In this document: positions 19,300-27,830 of the stretch, in pieces
Position numbering within the stretch: the first letter of the stretch is position 1
Layout of the letters: each line of letters starts with the position of its first letter
NCBI GenBank assembly: GCA_020002185.1
Contig: CM034533.1
Span: 71,478,149 to 71,542,148 of the forward strand
Reading direction: 5' to 3'
Source of the DNA: Paraescarpia echinospica
Lineage: Eukaryota > Annelida > Polychaeta > Sabellida > Siboglinidae
Length of the DNA: 64,000 nucleotides
Made by a program: the position numbers and the translations under genes
The notes under the pieces: model-generated
The model's input: only the letters and a program-made list of their open reading frames with translations
Told to the model about the DNA's origin: nothing
Databases searched by the model: none

Positions 19300-19301
19300 C
19301 G

Positions 19302-20146
19302 TCAGAACAGTTTCGACTTGCAGCGTCTGACGTGAAGCGTCGTCACGACTTTTCCGTGCTCAAATGGTATCGGCTGACCAAGGTCGTCTCTTATATCTAT
19401 CTCGATCGACTCGAATTGGCGACGCAGGATCGGCGCGTATTGGACGCGGTCGAAGACGTTCGATACGATGCTCCCGTTCGAACCATAGGCGGGCAAGGAT
19501 CGGAGGAAGGGGGCGAATACGTCGCCGACGATGCGCCACTCCACGATGTCCGTGTACACGAACAGGGTGTCGACGCCGACGTTCAGGTCCACCGGGTGGG
19601 TCGCCACGAACTCGAACATATACCCCGGGGGCAGGTCGGCGCCGTCGCCCTCGGGCGTCCCGTAACTCGAGAGATAGCGCGACTCGAAGTCTAGTATCTG
19701 TTGCAGGCGCCCCTTCGGCGGCATGTTAAATTCGACGCCTGTCGATAGACGCAACGTCATCCGATTAGAGACAGGGCTGTATTCTATGCGCGCCTTGATC
19801 GTGTCGGTGCTCAGTTTCGCCAGCGCCGCGTTGATTTTGTGCATCAGCTCGTAGGCGCTGTTGTAAAACCGTACGGAATGTTGGCCTGCCGGATAACTTT
19901 ACGCCCGTCCGCGGTGGTGTAAACGTCCACCTCCCCCGTCTCGCAAGCCACGAAGAAGTAGGCGTCCGCCGGTCCCACATTGTACCAACTATGCGTGTAC
20001 TGTAGCGACACCAGCCCGCATTCCCACTGCCCCGACAGGTCGATGCGTTGTGGCAGATTCGTCGTTTAGTGCGTCAACGTATTTTCGGGGTGCGTCTTCA
20101 TAGACGCGTTGCTCGGCAACGTCACGTAACAGTCAGACGATGCCAT
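19302..20146 (-). pseudogene. penton / minor capsid protein, disrupted
   Basis: It starts at ATG 20146 (MASSDCYVTLPSNASMK), inside the last codons of the small membrane protein. A TAA at 20066 interrupts after 26 codons. The same frame then shows LPQRIDLSGQWECGLVSLQY, typical of Polinton pentons. A frameshift near 19866 leads to the long intact C-terminal part (19844-19302) with a jelly-roll signature: LFVYTDIVEWRIVGDVFAP, a VQYAPILRRQFESIEIDI strand pair and a GKVVTTLHVRR end. The protein would form the five-fold vertices with the MCP. Gene order penton, basic protein, MCP, protease matches other Polintons. Confidence 0.85.
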
Positions 20147-20453
20147 CGCGTCTTATAGACGGACTCGGCAGTAGGTAGCCGAGGCAACTACTCAGCTGCG
20201 CCGTCCCCAGGTTGGAGTCGCCCGTGCCACGCGTTAGATTGTATATACTGACGACGATCACCGTGTACAGGACGACGATCTGGCATAGGAAGACGAGCTC
20301 GGCCTTAGGGCATTCGTTGCCGCAGAGACGCCACGGAACGCTCGTGACGGAGGAGGCGTCGCCGGCATCGGGCGCATCCACAGAGACGCATGAGTCGTCG
20401 GCGGGCGCTCCGACAAACGCGCTTGAATCGACGGCGGTATTCGGCGGTTGCAT
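20133..20453 (-). CDS. small conserved Polinton membrane protein
   Basis: An intact 106-residue protein from ATG 20453. The first 45 residues are polar and variable. The middle carries a transmembrane helix (LVFLCQIVVLYTVIVVSIYN) and the end a LSSCLGYLLPSPSI motif. A short protein with a single helix and a (L)SSCLGYLLPxP ending is a recurrent small gene next to the penton in invertebrate Polintons, as I recall the family. The function is unknown; a virion or host-membrane role is plausible. The 3' end overlaps the penton start by 14 nt. Confidence 0.65.
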   Translation of the reverse strand: MQPPNTAVDSSAFVGAPADDSCVSVDAPDAGDASSVTSVPWRLCGNECPKAELVFLCQIVVLYTVIVVSIYNLTRGTGDSNLGTAQLSSCLGYLLPSPSIRRDGIV

Positions 20454-20884
20454 TGGCTACTGCTGCTGACGTCTCGACGGTGCACATCGCGCGACTGCCG
20501 TCCGACGCTACGGCGTCCTTCCTTTATCGCGCAGGCACACCATAGATCGAGTTCGCCGACGGGCGTGAGGGCGTCGGATGGTGGTGGCGGCGGTGCGAAC
20601 TTGACGCGGCCTTCTTCTCATCTGCAGTCTACTAATACAGCACGGTTCCCTAATAAAAAACGAAAAGCCGTTGCACAGTCCCGCCTCGTGCAGTCGCCAG
20701 CACCCTGCGTGGCGCATCCAGCGCGTCGTCATACCTTATAGGTCACGCAGATACATCATAGAACGAGTTCGCCGACGTTGCGGTCGACGTCGATAGCATC
20801 GGTCGCATCGACAACGGTAGCGGCGGCGGTTGTAGGAAGAAAGTCTCCAGCGCTCTGCGTATTCCGTCCAACAACGCGTCGACA
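20454..20884 (-). repeat. duplicated segment between integrase and membrane-protein genes
   Basis: On the minus strand CTATAAGG followed by a TGA/CGACGCG block occurs at the integrase end (about 20893) and again at about 20740. CGGCGAACTCG plus a TCTATG block recurs at about 20757-20772 and 20545-20566. The two roughly 200-bp units are diverged. A Cys/Arg-rich open frame covers them, but I see no recognisable protein. CCCTAATAAAAAACG at about 20648 could be part of a promoter or 3' signal. Confidence 0.5.
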
Positions 20885-22006
20885 TCAGCCCTTATAGTCC
20901 ACGAGCGCCTTGTCATCGATCCAGCTATTGAACGAGGCCGGATAGCCGAACCATTTGACGAGCACCTCTTCGCCCTTACCGCGTCGTCGACGACGTCTCT
21001 GTAGAACGGCCTCCACCCGATATAGTTTGTACTTCGCAACGAACACTTTTTGTAGCTCCGGCTCGTAGAAGGTGCCGTCCAGTATCGTGCCGGCGTCGTC
21101 CATCAGTCGGTAAACGGGAGGGTCGGTCGGGTGCAATTCTACGACGGTGAAGAGCTCTTCGCTCCAGTTAGCCATGTACCCCTTCTTGAAGCGTCCCTTC
21201 GCCTTGCTGATGCGTACGCGGTCCAGCGCTCGCAATTTCGGTTTGCTTTTGTTTTTTTGACACCCTCCGCCGCCGTACAGCGGCTGCCACACGCTCTCCT
21301 GATTCGACGGGTCGACGCTCGCCGGCGTCCTACCGATGCTTGGATGGTAGGCGTTGTTGTACGACCGCACGAAGTCCTGCAACGGCTCCACGTACCACAG
21401 CGTCTGATGCTTCTTGAAGTACCTTCACATGCACGTCTTCAGCGTACGATTGAATCGCTCCACGACGCTCGCTTTGGTCTCCTCGTTGTGCGTCACGAAA
21501 TGGTGGACGCCGCGCGCCCTCAAAAGCGTCTGAAGGGGCCTGTTGAGAAATTCCGTCCCCTTGTCGGTCTGCATGACGTGCGGCGGCGACGACAGCAGGC
21601 CCTCGAAGGCCGCGACGAGCGCCGGACCAGATTTGCTCTTCAACGGGACGCACCACGACCGCTTCGAAAAGACGTCGACGACCGTCAATAGGAACGCTAT
21701 GCCGTCGTTGTGCTTTTTCAATTTAGCCACGTCGACGAGATCGGCTTGCCACTGCTGGTTTCGGCCGCCCACGATAACGCGACGTCGCTTAAAACGGCGC
21801 CTAACCGGCTTGTGAAGCGTATAGGCGTCCTGCTCCGCCAGCCACCGCCCGACGATCGTCTTGGGCACCGCGGACGCCCGGTGCAACGCGTCGACGCCGC
21901 CGTAACTGCCTGCCCGTTTCGGGTCGAAGTAGGCGCGCTTCAGTCGGCCGTCGCGTTGTTGGCGCTTTCGTTGCGCACCACGAGTCCGCCGGGATACCAC
22001 CGCCAT
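20885..22006 (-). pseudogene. Polinton integrase (retroviral-type DDE) with C-terminal chromodomain, one internal stop
   Basis: ATG at 22006 in good context. Catalytic residues: Asp in QWQADLVDV (residue 89), Asp in MQTDKGTEF (148), Glu in VVERFNRTLK (183), giving the DD(34-35)E spacing of the RVE fold. A TGA at 21425 interrupts after residue 193; the same frame stays open to 20885. The C-terminal part has VRSYNNAYHPSIGRTPA, an SH3-like VRISKAKGRFKKGY and a chromodomain (VLVKWFGYPASFNSWIDD, about 20940-20905). The enzyme inserts the element; chromodomains on integrases can steer insertion to marked chromatin. It would be inactive here unless the stop is bypassed, as the C-terminal domains are lost. 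Confidence 0.92.
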
Positions 22007-22124
22007 GGATCGTGCGGCGCCGACGACGATACGGCGAACAAGAGGGCGGCGACGATGACCGCCGCGATTACGACGGCGACGAAGACGACGAGTACTGATC
22101 TTCGGGCGGGCATCCTCTACGGGG

Positions 22125-22771
22125 CGCTAAAAGGTGGACCACGGCGTGCGCTCGACGGACCGAGTGCGCCCCTTTCGCTTCTGCGCGCGCTGTATATACG
22201 CCCGACGCTGGGGGTTGCCGACGAGCTCCTTAGGCACGTTCAGCCGCTTTATATAGTCCCCGAACACTTCCCGGCGCGGGGACCTTCTTCCTCTTTCGCA
22301 TGAGATCGTTCACGAGATCCACATGTTGTTTCCGGCGATAGGCGCACCGTCGTACACGAGCTCCGCTCGATCGTTCCAGCGAATCAGCGGGTCGGCTTTC
22401 AGTCGCGCCAATAGGAGGCGGGCCTTTTCTTTCAGAACTTTCGGTACGCTCTTCACGACCTCGCTCTCCATCTCGCCCGGCGATTGGTCGGGCGTCGACA
22501 GCTGGTCGGACGACGACTCGTTCTTCACTACGGACACGCGCATCGGCTGCTGCGCGCGAGACGCCTCCGTGGCGTTGAAACGACTCAGCATTTGATTGTA
22601 CGCCACCACCTTTTCGTGTTCGGATAAATCCGCACGCTCGAGAACGGCTTTCATGTCGCTGTCCAGGCTACTCATCACACGCGACGTGGTCGTGGTCGGT
22701 TGCGATAGTAACGGAAGTAGACGCTCCACCAAACGGGGGTCTACCAGCGCCATCTTCTTCGCGTGCTGCAT
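22125..22771 (-). pseudogene. conserved Polinton protein of unknown function
   Basis: The ATG at 22771 overlaps the stop of the preceding gene (TGATG). The N-terminus MALVDPRLVERLLPLL, a SLDSDMKAVLERADLSEHEK helix, YNQMLSRF, and SVPKVLKEKARLLLARLK followed by IRWNDRAELVYDGAPI are a pattern I associate with a conserved gene next to the integrase or ATPase in many invertebrate Polintons. A frameshift near 22325 ends the first frame at 22310. Two other frames hold DLVNDLMRKRKK and then DYIKRLNVPKELVGNP with a basic tail to about 22125, so the 3' end has two indels. The helical, charged character suggests a structural role; the function is not known. Confidence 0.6.
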
Positions 22772-23115
22772 CAACCGATAGCCTGCCTGAGGAGGGGCAG
22801 AAAGGTGCTCGCCAACGGCGCCAGCAGCGCCGTCAGAAACGCGCACGAACCCGTCTGCAGGACGGCCCTCTTCCGTTTGATGGGCACTTTTTTCGACGCC
22901 AACTTGCGCAAATTGTTTCTGTACTTTATCAGCACTTTTCGAATGTTAGGCGTCAATTTCACGTTCCCCCGCAGAATGTTATACGCGCAGTCGGCCAGAC
23001 TACAGATGAGGTCGGCGTCCGCGTGGGCGATTACCGCCTTTCTCAGATTCGTATTCCGCTGGTAGCGACGCAACAGCTGCAGGGCTAGGATGTGCCTCTT
23101 CACGCGATCTGTCAT
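22771..23115 (-). CDS. small basic protein with hydrophobic C-terminus, conserved in Polintons
   Basis: An intact 114-residue protein from ATG 23115. Helical region ALQLLRRYQRNTNLRKAVI and DADLICSLADCAYNILRGNV, then KLTPNIRKVLIKYRN, a basic LASKKVPIKRKRAVLQ patch and a hydrophobic C-terminus CAFLTALLAPLASTFLPLL. Short proteins of this layout (leucine-rich helices, NxLxGNVxL, LASKKVSxKxKR, hydrophobic end) are common in invertebrate Polintons/adintoviruses; a membrane-active role has been proposed for hydrophobic small proteins there. Translational coupling with the next gene by the TGATG overlap is visible. Confidence 0.65.
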   Translation of the reverse strand: MTDRVKRHILALQLLRRYQRNTNLRKAVIAHADADLICSLADCAYNILRGNVKLTPNIRKVLIKYRNNLRKLASKKVPIKRKRAVLQTGSCAFLTALLAPLASTFLPLLRQAIG

Positions 23116-23154
23116 CCTGTCGAATGACGGCGGCCACAGTCCGCTCCGCCTTTT

Positions 23155-23767
23155 TTATAGTCTCGTCGGCACATAGACGTACTGAATGGGGTCGTCGGGA
23201 AAAATGTCCGTACGCAGACGCATGGTTTCCGGCGTTTCCTGTTTCAGGTCCACAAGGAGGTAACCGTAGGCGGCCGACGTGGCATCTTTGTACGCCTCCA
23301 CCATGATGTTGGTACATCTGTTTCGCCAGGTGACCTACTTGTCCAGCGTCCCGGGGACTCTTGAAGAGGACCATATACTGCGCGTTTAAGCTGATTGTGC
23401 GATTTTCTTTCCCTTTCGGAAGGAGATTCTGCAAAAGCTGTACGACGGACGCGTTGCAGTGATGACTTTTGTTAGTAAACAAAGTCGTGACGCTACTATT
23501 GGTCTCCGACATAAGGTCATCGAGCACTAGAAGCGTCCTCGTTTTGGCGTCCAGAAGCGACGGATCCGGCAAACCGTCTACAAATTCTACGCCGGCCACA
23601 GAGTCGTAATCGGTCTGCCACTGGCCGTAACACCACAGAATGTTCTCCGGTGGCGGCGAAATCATACACGAAGCAAACTTTAACAGGCGTACAACGAATG
23701 TAGTCTTTCCGCACCCCGTAGGGCTGGACACTATACACGTAAAAGGGTGCTTCCACTTTCCGTCCAT
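23155..23767 (-). pseudogene. packaging ATPase (FtsK/HerA-type, A32-like), frameshifted
   Basis: The first ATG is at 23767 (MDGKWKHPFTCIVSSPTGCG). Walker A is SSPTGCGKTTF. A hydrophobic strand with the acidic pair gives Walker B, RTLLVLDDLM. SSVTTLFTNKSHHCNASVV and SLNAQYMVLFKSPRDAGQV are the sensor-type segments of Polinton/adintovirus DNA-packaging ATPases. A frameshift near 23305 moves the conserved C-terminal 50 codons into another frame that ends with a TAA at 23155. The enzyme would pump the genome into capsids. Upstream, the reading is open to 23812 because of a tandem duplication that joins this start to the end of the NADAR gene. Confidence 0.88.
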
Positions 23768-23803
23768 ATCGGCGACTGGTGCGCGGACAACGTTACGATC
23801 TCC

Positions 23804-24003
23804 TATACGCACGACGCACCTCCATCAACAATTCGCCGAGCTTGTTCTAACCGTCTTCATACCCGAAGGTGCAGCCGCACCCCCAAAAGGCCTCTTTCGA
23901 CGGTATACGCACGACGCACCTCCACCAACAATTCGCCGAGCTTGTTCTGACCGTCTTCATACCCGAAGGCGCAGCCGCACCCCCAAAAGGCCTCTTTCGA
24001 CGG
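23804..24003 (-). repeat. exact-length tandem duplication, 100-bp unit, two copies
   Basis: 23804-23903 and 23904-24003 differ at only a few positions. They share ACAATTCGCCGAGCTTGTTC, GACCGTCTTCATACCCGAAG and CCCCAAAAGGCCTCTTTCGA. The unit is not divisible by three, so the second copy reads out of frame and gives the NADAR protein an altered tail of about 15 residues. Confidence 0.97.
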
Positions 24004-24354
24004 AATCCGCGCCACCAATTCGGCGTCACCGGTAGCCAATAGGGCGTCTCTCAACCTTTTCGACACGCCGAACTTACTCATCAACAGGCTCCACATACAC
24101 TCGAATCTAACGGCCTCCCATTCAGCACTCGTTCTCGTTTTCACGATACGGGCACCTCGTCGCTTCGCTATATACCCCGACCACGCCGCTTTGTTGTGCT
24201 GCGCACTGTCTTCGTCCGCGTGAAACATCGCTTTTCTAAACTGGTAAGCGTGCTCGACGGATTTGAAATACTGTCCGTACGCCGCAATTCTACACGGATA
24301 GTTATTCGACAGGTACGTCATGAACTCCCCGAAACTAATACTCGTCGACGACAT
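23857..24354 (-). CDS. NADAR-family protein (YbiA/DUF1768-like)
   Basis: ATG at 24354, 165 residues. From the N-terminus: FGEFMTYLSNNYPCRI (the F..LSN.YP opening), YFKSVEHAYQFRKAMF with the conserved Glu of SxEHxYQ (residue 34), IVKTRTSAEWEAVRFECMW, KRLRDALLATGDAELV, and AFWGCGCAFGYEDGQNKLG with the conserved Trp (124) and GQNxLG loop. This order is the full NADAR domain. NADAR proteins are N-glycosidase-type enzymes acting on riboflavin-pathway intermediates or on ADP-ribose-linked products, including removal of ADP-ribose from DNA. In this element it is the gene nearest the right TIR, minus strand, with a TATA-like GAATATAGTGG about 50 bp upstream. The last 15 residues come from a 100-bp duplication; the domain itself is complete. 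Confidence 0.85.
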   Translation of the reverse strand: MSSTSISFGEFMTYLSNNYPCRIAAYGQYFKSVEHAYQFRKAMFHADEDSAQHNKAAWSGYIAKRRGARIVKTRTSAEWEAVRFECMWSLLMSKFGVSKRLRDALLATGDAELVARIPSKEAFWGCGCAFGYEDGQNKLGELLVEVRRAYTVERGLLGVRLHLRV

Positions 24355-24419
24355 ATCTACACGATGACACACTACTAACTGCGGCAGCGCCTCACGCGTA
24401 ACCACTATATTCGCGCGCG

Positions 24420-24613
24420 TCTTTTTCAGTCGCTAGGTGGACTTGCTTTCTTTTTCAGTCACTAGAGGGCGGCACACATGCTTAACCATTACATAATCTT
24501 AAGCACACGTGACTCCGTATTACATAAACACCACGTCATAAGCGCGTGACTTCGCATAACCATTACATAACCATTACTATTTTTAATTATTGCTAGTGCT
24601 GCCTCTAGTGTTC
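24420..24613. other. right subterminal region of the Polinton
   Basis: It holds CAGTCACTAGAGGGCGGCACA (24456), shared in part with the left arm near 9507, and an ATTACATAACCATTAC repeat (24485-24575). No gene was seen. Confidence 0.55.
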
Positions 24614-24826
24614 ACTTACCTAATTAGTGCCTGATTAGTCACTAGATGTCGACACACTCTTTCTAGGGGGAAGGGCCCGGAACCCATCAATCACTCTTTT
24701 TTGACACATTCCTAAGTGCTCATGGCTTATAAAAAACGAAGGAATTCTACTTATAAAAAACGCAAACATCAAAGGATTTAGGGTCAATCCGGGGATGCTC
24801 CCTACCTACCTACTACTGTTGCAACT
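24614..24826 (-). repeat. Polinton right terminal inverted repeat
   Basis: Complement of 9246-9455 with few mismatches; ends TTGCAACT at 24826. A small difference near the tip (GTAGTAG against GTAATAG) shows the two ends have drifted. Confidence 0.95.
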
Positions 24827-24839
24827 TAGCTAGAACCGC

Positions 24840-25085
24840 ATCATCTCGTGGTTAAATAAAAACCGCAAAAAATGTTGAACACTTTTTTCTCCTAGCACAG
24901 TGCCTTGCAGAATGGTTCTTGCAAGGCCGGTTGTACTTGTAGCATGATCCTACCATTTCAGCTTCCGTTTCTTGACAGCCATCAGGAGGTCTTCAAAGGG
25001 CCCAATAGCTTGCTTGATTCTGTTGCGATATGGTTCTTGTATGAGAAGCGCAAGATCTTGCGGTAGCATCTCATCCCCATGACCT
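24840..25085 (-). pseudogene. LINE C-terminal fragment
   Basis: On the minus strand the sequence gives LPQDLALLIQEPYRNRIKQA, FEDLLMAVKKRKLKWYDH and GLARTILQGTV, the well-known KRRKLKWYGH/AKTILQGTV tail of a widespread marine-invertebrate LINE. No reverse transcriptase remains. It lies next to the Polinton right end. Confidence 0.6.
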
Positions 25086-25366
25086 GGATTCTTCGTTGCA
25101 GGTATGTGAGTTATAATGCATTATTAGCATTACAATATATGTAGGTATATTATGTATCACATGAATCGAAGTAGACTGGAACTGATTCGTATGTAACTGA
25201 CGTGACATCGTAGCTGCGCATCGAGAAAAAACGTATTTGTGTCCGCACAAATGGTGATGACGTCATTGCGGCGATTGCGGTTTATGATATTTTCTTGATC
25301 TTGATTGATGCGTTGCAGGTACCAACATTGGCTTGATTGCAACGGATTTGGGAATACGCTTAATGT

Positions 25367-26163
25367 TTATTTGTGGCCGATCCGGCGAAGGTGGGTAGTA
25401 ACCGAGTCCGCCGTCACAGTGCTCTCTTCCAGCTGGTTCCAGTCAATCACAGTCTGTACGAAATAGGAGTGCCTATATTGCTCAGTCCTACTGTTTGATA
25501 CCTTAAATGGTCTACTGTTGTTGGTAGCAGACCTATCTACTATGTTGTCAGCCACACAGTCTTGTATTTATCAGCACTTATTTCTCTCTTGTCGGTTTCA
25601 TCTGGCTCAAGGAAGCGATCAGAAGGCATAGCTAATACCAACCCCTCAACTATCTTGTACAAGAAGATCAGACGGAGCTGTCTTCTGCGTTCTTGTAGGC
25701 GAAGGAAATTTAGTCTGTGCAGCTTGGCGGTGACAGATACAGAGTCTCTGGAGTGGAAATCTAAAATATTCGGTGATGAAGCGTGCTACTCTGTCCTGTA
25801 CTCGCTCTAGGTGGTCAATGTCATTCTTATAGTGGGTGTCCCAGATTTCAGCACCGTACTCTAGAACTGTTCTGACAAGGGTCACGTATTCCGTACGACG
25901 GCATTCCTGGGGGCATGTTTAAGGTTTCGCTTGAGGTCATGTGAAATTTGGAGTCCAAGGTATGAGTTGTTGGGGACTTGCTTAACGATACTGTTGCCAA
26001 GACTGTAAAAATACTTGGATTTGTTTCTGACTCTGAGTATGTTACAGTTTAGGTTTAAATCGCATACCCCACTTGTGGGCCCAGTCTTCCAGTTGGCGGA
26101 GATCTTCTTGTAGGATAAGGTGGTCCTGGTACGTCTGGATCTCGATGTAAAGTTGATAGTCAC
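25367..26163 (-). pseudogene. CR1/Jockey-like LINE, post-RT and C-terminal part
   Basis: In three frames the minus strand gives SKYFYSLGNSIVKQVPNNSYLGLQIS (positions after the thumb), MTLVRTVLEYGAEIWD with HLERVQDRVARF, and a C-terminal RTEQYRHSYFVQTVIDWNQL. These are the conserved segments downstream of the catalytic core in this LINE type. Frameshifts separate them, and about 60 residues holding the catalytic FADD motif are missing at the junction with the RT part at 26160. Confidence 0.78.
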
Positions 26164-26960
26164 ACCTGTGATTTCATTGTCAAGGGTAAGTCATTGATGC
26201 TACAGAGGAATAGAATCGGCGCAAGCACTGTCTCTTGTCGGACACCAGATTCAACAGTTACCTTATTAGATGACTCGCCCTCTAGCATTACACTCATGGT
26301 CCTGTTGGTGAGAAACCTGGTAAGCAAAGCATGTGTAGTGTCCTCGATATCGTAATTTTCAAGCGTATACAGGAGCTTCCTATGTGGGACACTATCAAAG
26401 GCCTTACTGAAATCAAATATGGCAACGTCCACTTGCTTGCCCTTGTCATATAAAGTGAGGTAATAGTTTAAGGTAGTGAGTAGCTGGGTTTCGCACAAAA
26501 ACCCTGATCGAAATCCGTGGTTCAGTGAAGAGAGGATCTGGTTCTTGTCTAGGTGATTCAGCAGATGTCGGCACACAATGTGCTCGAGGAGCTTACAGCA
26601 CACGGGGGACAACGAAACAGGTCTCTGTTTGGATGCTTGGTGTTTGTCACCTTTTTGAAGACACTAGAAACGTTTGCTAACAGCCAATCCGTGGTAGAAT
26701 GCCTGAGTCCAGGGACTTCTGGAAGATATGTCAAGGCTGGAACTGTGGCATCTGCACAGTTTTTCACGATTGCATTGGGTATGGCATCGGGGCCACAGGC
26801 TTTTGCAGTGTTTACACTTCGAAGTTTGGCTACACCAGCCTCAGTGACGGTGATGTTTTCTATTAGCTGACGCGGGTGGTCGTCCAACGGTGGTAGTGGT
26901 GACTGCTTCAATAGCATCCTGGCTTTGGACTTACTCTCGCTAAACAAGGTTGCTTTTCTT
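26160..26960 (-). pseudogene. CR1/Jockey-like LINE reverse transcriptase core
   Basis: It reads VTEAGVAKLRSVNTAKACGP, then FKKVTN, and after a frameshift VCCKLLEHIVCRHLLNHLDK, LNHGFRSGFLCETQLLTT, FDFSKAFDSVPHRKLL (motif A) and GVRQETVLAPILFL (motif B). The frame stops at 26160 just before motif C, which is absent, so the enzyme is dead. Same orientation and order as the C-terminal part that follows. Confidence 0.85.
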
Positions 26961-27820
26961 TGAGTGGGGATACACCGATGTTATCTTGTCGCTTACTCTT
27001 GATATATATATATATATATATATAGTCAAAGGGGTTTGCTATTTTTCATGTGTAGGCCTTCCTCAATCACGTTGTTAATGTGTTCCCATTTAGCTCGCCG
27101 TATGCTGCGCTTGCATTCTCTCTAAAAATGTCTGTAGTTGTCCCAGTTCCGGTGTTTCTTGGTTAGGAGCATAAAGTCTTTGTTTCTTCTTCAACATACG
27201 TTGAATGTGCTATGTTATCTATGGTGCTCGTTGACGTCCGCCACGCTTTCTGGACGGGATGTGCTTATCGGTCTCTGTCATCATGGCTGTTTTGGAAGAA
27301 GGAGCCAATAGACAAGTCTTTACATTTATATAACTTTAACCTGGCCCATACCATTTCGCAGTCAGACAATAAGTTTGAGTCCACCTCTGAGATGAGGTCA
27401 TTCCTGACGAGAAGAAAAACCCATCCTTTAAGAGTGCCACGAACCTTTCTGTACGTTGTTTAGTTCGTTGGGAAAATTTCGCTGGACGTCAGGCTTGATG
27501 TAGTTCAGGTCTGCTTCAAATTCAGCTTTCTTGTTCCTGATACTTCGACAATTCTCTGTAAGAATTCTGAAAGCCTTCTTCTCTGGAAAGTTGTACACTG
27601 CTGAACTATTGGATCTGGAAGAATTCCTCCTCTCTGGTTGGCTTCTGCCTCTTGACTGTTGCTGTGACGGGGAGCCTACGCAGTTGCTCCTGTTGCCGAC
27701 GACGATGACAAAGCGATATGCAGGAAAGATTGTTCGCAAACTTCGAAGTGAAAATACAAAACTATGGATGCTTTCTGAAGTTTGAAGTTGATGAATCTGT
27801 GATTTATGGGACATTGGCAA
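26961..27820 (-). pseudogene. same LINE: linker and endonuclease remnant
   Basis: On the minus strand WEHINNVIEEG precedes the RT, and FRILTENCRSIRNKKAEFEA with IKPDV near 27560-27480 is the start of the endonuclease. Most of the endonuclease is deleted. A (TA)n run lies at 27001-27024 within the linker. Confidence 0.65.
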
Positions 27821-27830
27821 TAGTCGTAAT

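Larger units (their letters stand above)
9246..24826. mobile_element. Polinton/Maverick virus-like DNA transposon, 15.6 kb, decayed
   Basis: The ends are inverted repeats starting AG and ending CT, as Polintons do: AGTTGCAA at 9246 and its complement ending at 24826. Inside lie the diagnostic genes: protein-primed DNA polymerase B, retroviral-like integrase, adenain-type protease, FtsK/HerA-type packaging ATPase, double jelly-roll major capsid and penton proteins. Plus-strand genes occupy 12.2-16.6 kb and minus-strand genes 17.0-24.4 kb, meeting tail to tail at about 16.6-17.0 kb. The usual 6-bp target duplication is not clear. The flanks share only an imperfect GAACCG-CATCA direct match (9234-9245 and 24832-24843). 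Coding parts are GC-rich compared with the flanks. Several genes have stops or frameshifts, so this copy cannot be autonomous. Confidence 0.96.

Noticed and set aside
9234..24843. GAACCG-CATCA direct match at both Polinton flanks as a target duplication
   Set aside because: It is longer than the usual 6 bp, imperfect and not exactly adjacent to both termini; kept only as a note.
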